Positions 58,001 to 64,000 of a DNA stretch of 64,000 bases are shown in pieces. Made by a program: the position numbers and the translations under genes. Within the stretch, counting starts at the first letter, position 1. Each line of letters begins with the position of its first letter. The notes below the pieces were generated by a model that was given only the letters and a program-made list of their open reading frames with translations, was not told the origin of the DNA and did no database searches. The stretch spans positions 248,001 to 312,000 of the forward strand of contig MCFL01000018.1 in assembly GCA_002102555.1 (NCBI GenBank), read 5' to 3'. The DNA comes from Catenaria anguillulae PL171 (taxonomy: Eukaryota; Blastocladiomycota; Blastocladiomycetes; Blastocladiales; Catenariaceae).

Positions 58001-59142
58001 CCGGTGACGTGGAGGTTGGGCAGCGGCGTGACTTTTCCGTGGACGACGAGGCTGCAGGGTCGTTTGAGGCGCCGTTGAGCAGTCGCGGCGGCCGCCCTTC
58101 GGCTCTTGGCGAAGGTATCATTGACTTTGACCGGTGGCGCAACACGGGAAAGACGACACAAGAGATTATGCGGGAATCGGCAACTCGGTTTGATCGAGAT
58201 TTGCGTGAGCCCGAGGGGCCAAAGGACCCGTTGGACGAGGATGAGGACATGGATCAGTCCAAGGCCAAGGTCTCCCGCCGTCGGCTGGGCGAACAATCGT
58301 CTCGAGGACGTGGTCGCAGATCAGTTGTTCCCACTCGCCCCGTTAACGTCGAGTACGGCAACGACGCATACCAGTGTCAGTGCGACCGCGCTGCTCTGAG
58401 GCGTGCCCGCGCTGAACGCAACACTCGCGACTCAGCTACGTTGCCACCGTCCAAACTGTTCCGCGTCAAGCTCAAGAACTACCCGGGCCTGATCCCTTGC
58501 CGGTGCGTGCGACGCGGCTCCGTGGCCGCCGTCCGCTCGCTCCGCAACGTGGCTAAGCAATTGTGTCCGGCCCGAGTTGTGCCGTCGCACAGCTTGATGC
58601 GCAACTTGGCTGCATTTGCCCTGCCGCGTGTTCCCGCCCAGGCCGGGCTCAGCTTGCGTCCGTTTGGGTCCGGTGGACATCCCATGGCCGTGCTCCAGCG
58701 CCGTGCGAGTATCAAGGAGGATCAGCTCAAGTCGTTTCCCACATCGCGAGTGCATCGGTTTGGATTCCAGTCCAAATCTGTCATTCCACTCGAATCGCGC
58801 GTCATCATGGCCCGTCTCCGACTTCGCGTCCAAGCCAAAGACAACCTACCCGGCGTGTGCACAGTCAAAGACGCTGCAATGGCCGTCAAAGTCGGTGGAA
58901 AACTCGTTGCATCGCGCATGTTCCCTGACGGGACCTTGCCCGAGGGTCAGGTGCTGACGCTGATTGGGCGTGTGCCAGAAGCAACCGAGGCGCTGGTTCA
59001 GGGCCGCAAGGTCACGATCGAGGCGATTGTGCGGTACCACGAAAAGGAGTGCTTGGACATGACGAGGTTTGAGGTGGTGCATACAGCCATGTGTGCGGAT
59101 CAGCCAAAGAAGGGCAGTCGCGAGGGAGCGGAAGAGGCGTAG
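55049..59142 (+). CDS. Giant secreted cationic repeat protein (LARRF repeats)
   Basis: Starts at ATG 55049; the signal sequence is RVGLLACLAVASFVISSSSV followed by AVYAQ. About 330 residues of Ala/Pro/Val/Thr-rich sequence follow, including 10-residue repeats of the form AAPVPVVTN. A small part (VPIAPGSVEQQGLAI, FLSPIDHIQGAIKIPV) leads to a strongly basic region with about 20 copies of a 13-14 residue motif such as LARRFRGNRQLQS and LARRFPRGRINLGQ (56,577-57,660). Then come acidic/basic mixed sequence and a C-terminal domain with several Cys (YQCQCDRAALRRARAERN, GLIPCRCVRRG, ARLRLRVQAKDNLPGVC, YHEKECLDM). The end is TAG 59140-59142. Steps of +2 are needed near 56,185, 56,560, 56,872 and 57,272, after which one open frame runs 1.86 kb. 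Total length is about 1,360 residues. No known family was recognised. Confidence 0.72.
55517..55735 (+). repeat. AAPVPVVTN decapeptide repeats
   Basis: About seven units of about 10 residues (AAPVPVA/V-T/S-N/S) in tandem within the preceding gene; a rigid Pro/Val-rich stalk is likely. Confidence 0.8.
56577..57660 (+). repeat. Array of about 20 LARRF-type 13-14 residue repeats
   Basis: Units with the pattern [LI]-A-[RQK]-[RK]-F-[PRK]-x-[NG]-x-x-L-x-x recur at 13-14 residue spacing, for example QLARKFKGRG, QLAKRFRGNP, QIARRFPNNR, NLVQRFKGRK, GLARRFPRLN, SLARRFPRGR, QLARKLRSAQ. Hydrophobic Leu/Ala/Phe and basic Arg/Lys alternate with helical period, and Pro or Gly breaks separate units. Confidence 0.85.
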
Positions 59143-59717
59143 GGAGGGCGCCATTTGTGTCTTTTATTTGGGTTTTAATGCCGCCTCCGTTCTCGGCAGG
59201 CTCACCATCGTTTGCAGCTTCTGCTCATGATTCCTGTCATTTTTGGTTTGCTTCGATTTCCCTTCTCGCCTCGCAATCAATTTCTGCTCGTTCAAGTATT
59301 GTTGTGGGAATCTATAGTCAACTGTTTATTTGAGCTCCCTCGCTTCTCCCTCGGATCCCATTCCACAATCGCCAGACCTACCTATGTAGCATGGCCATCC
59401 GTCTGTCAGCATGATGAGCGCCGAGGAAAGGGAGCATGGAGTTGATCCTTGGCTCTGTTTCATAAAACCCTGATTCCGTTTGGGCCGCAATCCGCCGAAT
59501 GATGTGAGTCAAACAATCAATCGGCGCATGCATGAACGCCATAATAATCACGGGTTGGGTTGTGTCCTTGAATGCATATGTATTTACATGTTAAAACATG
59601 TACACATTCCTCGCATGTCGGTGGGTTATAAACGCCGAGTCTCTTCCCATCTGTCTCTCGCGACTCGCCGCTCCGGGGTCTGCTCACTTCCCTTAGTATC
59701 AGCATCAACATATCAAC
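59143..59717. other. Intergenic region
   Basis: About 575 bases of lower G+C upstream of a secreted-protein gene. Nothing coding is seen. Confidence 0.45.
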
Positions 59718-60402
59718 ATGGTTGTCGTTCGCACTTCCACCCTCGTTTTCGCTGCCTTCTTGCTTGTGGCCGCCTTTTCCGCATCCACAGCGTCGGCCTT
59801 GCCCAGCAGAAGTAGCAGTCGGAGCTCCAGCTCGTCTAGTTCCAGTTCATCCCGCAGCCGCAGTTCCTCGTCATCGTCGTCCTCATCCGCCAATTCGGCA
59901 ACCTCCATCGCCGCCCGCAACCGTGCCCGTGAGCGCAACAGGCAGGCATCCTCATCGTCGTCATCGTCGTTCCACAAGAACCGCAGTTCATGGGCAAATT
60001 GTCCTGCCACAGGGAACACTCGCCCAATCGGAGTTGGCAGTAAGTTTCCTTTCGACTGTTGATCCAGTGGTTTGCTTTTGGTCACCGCCGCTTACGTTGG
60101 TTTGTTTCACAGGTTCAACCAGTCCAGTCTCGGACGGCAACGGCGCCAAGGGCTGGTACGAGTATGATTCGTGCCGACACACTTGTTGGTTCGTGCAGGG
60201 TGAATCCAACAGGGATGGATCAATCACCACGACCATGACGACTCGGTACACCACTGCATGCCCGTCGGGAAGCTTTTCGTTCGAAGAAGACTTGGGTGAC
60301 GATGAAGCCGGAGAGAGTAGTGGTTCGGTCCGAAGTCTTCCTCCGTTGACAAGCATGAGTTTGTTGGTAGCCTTTGTTGTTGTGATTGGAGCGATACATT
60401 GA
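59718..60402 (+). CDS. Small secreted Ser-rich protein with GWYEYDS Cys domain and GPI-like tail
   Basis: Exons 59718-60039 and 60113-60402 join exactly (donor GTAAGT) to give 203 residues. A signal peptide (TLVFAAFLLVAAFSASTASA) is followed by about 60 residues of Ser/Arg tracts. Then comes a short domain: GAKGWYEYDSCRHTCWF, DGSITTTMTT and TTACPSG, with three Cys. An acidic linker and a hydrophobic C-terminus (MSLLVAFVVVIGAIH) suggest GPI anchoring. A related domain occurs in the gene at 61,248. A polyadenylation signal lies at 60,432. Function unknown; a wall or adhesion protein is plausible. Confidence 0.85.
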
Positions 60403-60431
60403 AAGGAGTTCTGTGAGAGTCAAACACAAAG

Positions 60432-60437
60432 AATAAA
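60432..60437 (+). terminator. Polyadenylation signal AATAAA
   Basis: Canonical AATAAA 30 nt after the stop codon of the preceding gene. Confidence 0.55.
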
Positions 60438-61247
60438 CTGATGAGTTTTGACATGCTGGCTCGCCGATTGCCGAGAATGAAACGTGAGACAAGTTACATG
60501 ATACCCTTTGTGAATCCTTTGCAGTGACAGTTTTGTATGAATTTGCGATTCCCAACTGTAAATGCAATGGAATACATCTCTCTGGTCGAGTCCCCAAGGA
60601 TATCTACAACCGTTTCAGAATACGTTCGACGACATGAACCCACAATCGCCGCAAACGACGAAACCGACGCTTCGGCCGTCACCCTTGGTCGACACATGCA
60701 AGGCCAAGCCGAAGCTGCCAAAGCCAGTGAAGAGGATTGTTGAGTGGCACTAGCTAGGACTTTTTGTCAAGGTTTGGTCCATGCAGCAGGCAGCAGGCAG
60801 CAGAACCGAAAGAATTCGTTCGATGACTCACCCACTTGTCCCTGTCCACGGTCCCGTGGAAGCGTGTGTTCTCGCGACACGCAGAAAGGCAACACTGCCT
60901 GCGTTCTGCGAACACCAGTTGCACTGGAAAAAATGCTCGTTTCCGCTTCCACATTCAAGTACTATATCGTGTGAGTAGACCTGGCTGGCGGTACGGCAAT
61001 CAGGGGCAACTCGAGCAAGTGTGAGCTCGCATGGGACCAAACTTCGCTGCTAAAAAGGGCGGAGAGGACCCCCGACCCAGCATCGAACGAAACAAGGTCT
61101 TATCTTTCATTGAACTTCAATTCCATTCTTCTACCATAATCTATCATGTATGCAATGCAGCCTTGCCAATCCTGTGTTTCGTCAACCTGTCGCTTAACGG
61201 AATTGACTGACGAAACTGCTCCATATGCTTGTTCTTGAACAGTAACG
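60438..61247. other. Intergenic region
   Basis: About 810 bases of mid G+C with many short open frames, none protein-like. It presumably includes the promoter of the next gene. Confidence 0.45.
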
Positions 61248-61835
61248 ATGCACATCAAAATCAACACGATTCATATTCTTCTCATTGTACTCGTACTTTC
61301 CAACCTCGCATGTGCACTGCCCAAGGGCGGCGGTGGCGGTGGCGGCCGCGGCGGCGGAAGTTCGGGTGGCAGCCGCAGCGGCTCCGGTTCCAGTTCGGGT
61401 GGCAGCCGCAGCGGGTCTGGTTCAGGAGGTTCGGGATCAAGTAGCGGCGGAAGCAAGAGTGGAGGTGGATCATCGTCAGGAGGATGGAGCAGCAGCAGCC
61501 CAAGCAACCCGAGCCGAGGCGGCATTGGATCAAGCTTGCCGAGTCGCTCAAGCGGACCCACCGGCCGTCGCACGGTCCCTATCCTCTTCTTTGGAAGCCC
61601 ATCGACGCATGTACCACATCCATCCAGGCCTGGCATTGTTGGTTGGTATGATTACGATTCCGATGACGACAACAGCACGACCTGCAGTTTCCGTTCCCAT
61701 GATGGAGCTCTTGTTGAGCGGGTGGCGTGTCCGCGAGTGCCGGCACCTTCACCGGCGTCAAACTCAGCACCTGCATGGACGCCCACACCACGCCTCGGAT
61801 TATTCCGACGTCGTCGTCATTTGCAGTTGGAGTGA
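61248..61835 (+). CDS. Small secreted Gly/Ser-rich protein with GWYDYDS motif
   Basis: A single exon of 195 residues. The signal peptide is INTIHILLIVLVLSNLACA. About 75 residues of Gly/Ser/Arg repeats follow (SGGSRSGSGSSSGGSRSGSG pattern). The C-terminal part has VGWYDYDSDDDNSTTCSF, SHDGALVERVACPRVP, parallel to GWYEYDSC...DGS...TTACP of the gene at 59,718. It ends with a basic tail (LFRRRRHLQLE) instead of a GPI signal. The shared motif after different low-complexity tracts indicates a small secreted family. Function unknown. Confidence 0.82.
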   Translation: MHIKINTIHILLIVLVLSNLACALPKGGGGGGGRGGGSSGGSRSGSGSSSGGSRSGSGSGGSGSSSGGSKSGGGSSSGGWSSSSPSNPSRGGIGSSLPSRSSGPTGRRTVPILFFGSPSTHVPHPSRPGIVGWYDYDSDDDNSTTCSFRSHDGALVERVACPRVPAPSPASNSAPAWTPTPRLGLFRRRRHLQLE

Positions 61836-62172
61836 ATGGAGGCAATCTCGTTGCTGTTGTAGTTCTGTCCATGTGTGGGTTTGTATTGTTTTGAGGCAAT
61901 GCGGTCGTGCATTGCATCGTCGAAGTAGCCGAGTGGCCCCTTGGGCAGTTTTGTCTGTACATATCCCGCTATCCAAGCAATTTTGTGCCAATACATACAC
62001 ATAAATACCATTGGTTTCCTTTCCAAGTGTTCGCACGTCCTTCGCTGGATCGATGCTGAAGTTGGCGTCTCGCGCTTGGCTTCATTGCATTGGTACCTAC
62101 GAGCTGGACTGCCTACGTCTTTATCAATGCAATTCAAATGAAATCCGAACGCAGAAAGACACTGTTATTGCA
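61836..62172. other. Intergenic spacer
   Basis: It separates two + strand genes. The next open frame extends upstream to 62,011 but only the part from ATG 62,173 is protein-like. Confidence 0.45.
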
Positions 62173-63270
62173 ATGACAGCCGCTCAACCTCAAGAAAACA
62201 ATCCAAGTGCCCAACTGGAAAGGCCACGTCCAAGCCGGCTGGCTGCTGTCGCGCTCGCCTTGATCTCGCTCCTGCTCCCCGTCATTGACCACATGGACTA
62301 CTCATTGCGCACGGCCCTTCGCATCGTCACATTGCGCCCCCGACCAACGGCACGTATCATGCTCCCAGGCAACGGGAAGCAAGCAGTTGTGATTTCTGGC
62401 GCGACCAGCGGAATTGGGCTCGATGCCGCCGTGACGCTGGCCAGCCAGGACGTCGTGGTGTTTGCATGTGGTCCAGACAAAAAGCAGGTCGCAAAGTTGG
62501 CGCCATATCCTCAGTCGCTGCCGGCCGGCGCGCTGGTTCCCGTCATTCTCGACGTTACCGACAAACAATCAATTGACCTGGCCGTGATCGCGGTTCGGGC
62601 AGAGCTTGCGGCTCGTGGGCCGGATGCCAAGCTGTTGGGCATCATTTCGAACGCTGGGATATTGAGCGTGGGTCAGGTAAGCGAGACTGATCAAGCTGAA
62701 ATGCGTCGGGTGTTTGATGTCAACACGTTTGGCGCTGTCGCGTTTACGAAAGCGTTTTTGCCGCTAGTTCAAGAGCACGGGCAGGGCGGGCGGATATTGG
62801 TGACGAGCTCGATGGCAAAGGACTTGATCTTTCCCGTGTACTCGGCGTACGTCGCGAGCAAGCATGCGCTGGAGGCGCTGTTTGTGTCGCTCAAGTCGGA
62901 GCTGGAGCCAAAAATCAGCGTGTCAATCATGCGTCCAGGTTCGGACTCGCTGTCTCCTGTCTTGCTCTACCCACCCGCATTTCTCTTGCTACTTGGCGCT
63001 CACTCGAGTTGCGTTTGCAATACAGGCGGCATGGAAACAAGCATCGTCCACAACTACGTTGATCGCACCTCATCCGATCCGTCTCAATGGCGTTCGGCTT
63101 CGCAAGGTCTGGGGCCAGAGCACACGACCAGAGCCATTGTGCATGCCATGACCAGCCGCGCACCATTGGATCTGTACCGAGTGGGTCTGGACTGTCGAAT
63201 GGCAGTCCTTCTAAAGCATCTCTTGACCCCTGGTCAGTTGAATGAGCTTGGGAATCCGCACAAGCAGTGA
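62173..63270 (+). CDS. Membrane-anchored short-chain dehydrogenase/reductase
   Basis: Exons 62173-62938 and 63026-63270 give 336 residues. An N-terminal hydrophobic segment (LAAVALALISLLLPVID) precedes the Rossmann fold: VVISGATSGIGLDAAV (cofactor motif), LDVTDK, ISNAGILSVGQ, VFDVNTFGAVAFTKAFLPLV, then catalytic Ser in LVTSSMAKD and the YSAYVASK Tyr/Lys pair, and SIMRPGGMETS after the splice. The layout is like 11-beta-HSD/retinol-dehydrogenase type SDRs of the ER. The Asp after strand 2 is not evident, so cofactor choice is unclear. The intron is 87 nt, a multiple of three without stop, so it could be retained. Confidence 0.9.
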   Translation: MTAAQPQENNPSAQLERPRPSRLAAVALALISLLLPVIDHMDYSLRTALRIVTLRPRPTARIMLPGNGKQAVVISGATSGIGLDAAVTLASQDVVVFACGPDKKQVAKLAPYPQSLPAGALVPVILDVTDKQSIDLAVIAVRAELAARGPDAKLLGIISNAGILSVGQVSETDQAEMRRVFDVNTFGAVAFTKAFLPLVQEHGQGGRILVTSSMAKDLIFPVYSAYVASKHALEALFVSLKSELEPKISVSIMRPGSDSLSPVLLYPPAFLLLLGAHSSCVCNTGGMETSIVHNYVDRTSSDPSQWRSASQGLGPEHTTRAIVHAMTSRAPLDLYRVGLDCRMAVLLKHLLTPGQLNELGNPHKQ

Positions 63271-63722
63271 TCGAAAAGCAGAACGAGCCGCGCCATGCCT
63301 GGCGAGTGGCGATGCGAACGTTTCAAGTTGAGTGTATGCAAAGCACCTCAGGCATGAAGAATATACAAATCCTCGTCTCGCTGTCGTTTCCATGGGTCTC
63401 GCACATAGGTATATATTATGCATGACGCACACGCCCCCAGCAGCTGGCCATGGTGATCGGGGTGAGCAAGTCCAGATAGTGCTAGCCCGGTGGCATCACA
63501 AACGTCTAGAAACATGAGTCACGTGTGTTCGAGATAGGAACAAGCGCAAGCCACTTCCCGATCGATAAACGGTCCAAGCAAGATCTGATCGGCGTGCCAG
63601 CTGGCGGCAACTTGGATGCTGAGGGTGCTGTCATGGCGAACCATCAACTGGAAGGATTTCTTGTCCCGCCGTGCAACGACCTAATAGTTCTGACCAATTG
63701 CTACTCCGTCAGTCAAGTCATC
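63271..63722. other. Intergenic spacer
   Basis: Promoter region of the isocitrate dehydrogenase gene; A+T-rich patch near 63,405-63,420. No coding signal. Confidence 0.45.
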
Positions 63723-64000
63723 ATGCTCGCCTCGGTTGCCTCTTCCCTCGCCCGCTCGTCGCTTGTGCGTACCATGCTCCTGCCCCCGTCGTTTGCCAAC
63801 CCGAGTCAATGGCTCTACTCCCATTATTATGATTCCCATGCTGCGCCGACGATAACCCAAGACTAAAAATGCACGGAACCGATCTGTCCATGTGATTAGG
63901 TTGCCAAGCGCACCATGGCCACGGCCGCCGCCTCGTCTGGTGTGCACAAGGTGACACTGATTCCCGGTGATGGCATTGGCCCCGAGATTTCCGAGTCGGT
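63723..64000 (+). CDS. NAD-dependent isocitrate dehydrogenase subunit, mitochondrial (3' partial)
   Basis: Exon 1 (63723-63764) encodes MLASVASSLARSSL, a mitochondrial presequence; a 135-nt intron (donor GTGCGT, acceptor GATTAG) leads to exon 2 from 63900, which runs off the window. The mature start, GVHKVTLIPGDGIGPEISES, is the conserved first strand and Gly-rich loop of the isocitrate/isopropylmalate dehydrogenase family. The wording 'VTLIPGDGIGPEIS' and the presequence favour the catalytic (alpha, IDH2-type) subunit of the TCA-cycle enzyme. Homoisocitrate or isopropylmalate dehydrogenase cannot be excluded from this fragment. Confidence 0.85.

Overview
The window is nuclear DNA of a zoosporic (flagellated) fungus. 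Genes are dense, of moderately high G+C, on both strands, and carry short GT-AG introns (mostly 55-130 nt). Fungal signs are a fungal-type QCR9 and a tyrosinase with a Thr-rich, apparently GPI-anchored tail. Flagellate signs are IFT81 and a MYCBP/AMY-1 homologue. A metazoan-type O-GlcNAc transferase, an ELMO-like PH protein and a class A-like seven-helix receptor are also present. Blastocladiomycota fits best, Chytridiomycota is the alternative; this is inference from gene content, no marker gene was compared.

Layout. 1-10,000: a partial fungal protein with a duplicated domain, a DsbA/FrnE oxidoreductase, a mitochondrial release-factor-like protein, tyrosinase, ribosomal P1, glycine-cleavage H protein and an unknown Ser-rich protein. 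10,000-22,800: a doubtful coding tract, Mediator MED27, an alpha/beta hydrolase, a zinc-knuckle protein, MYCBP, a SWEET sugar transporter, QCR9, ZNF830 and an MSP-domain membrane protein. 24,000-43,950: ELMO-like PH protein, IFT81, mitochondrial uS9, a telobox Myb protein, a multi-pass membrane protein, OGT and the receptor. 44,000-61,850: an unusual run of five secreted low-complexity genes, all on the + strand, interrupted by a decayed Ty3/Gypsy element on the - strand and by an unknown membrane-protein gene. Three of the five are very large, strongly basic secreted proteins; two are small Ser/Gly-rich secreted proteins sharing a Cys motif. 62,000-64,000: a short-chain dehydrogenase and the start of NAD-isocitrate dehydrogenase.

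Two points govern reading of this annotation. First, most long genes need frame changes, and nearly all are the same step, as if one base were missing, often beside a homopolymer. This looks like base undercalling in a draft assembly, not pseudogenisation, so such genes are given as CDS with the break positions noted. Second, the strongest candidate for something undescribed is the secreted basic cluster, above all the protein at 55,049-59,142, which carries about 20 copies of a 13-14 residue cationic helix motif (LARRF-type). The tyrosinase tail with four EPAYGKR-type dibasic repeats is the second candidate.

No tRNA, rRNA, CRISPR array or bacterial-type element was seen.
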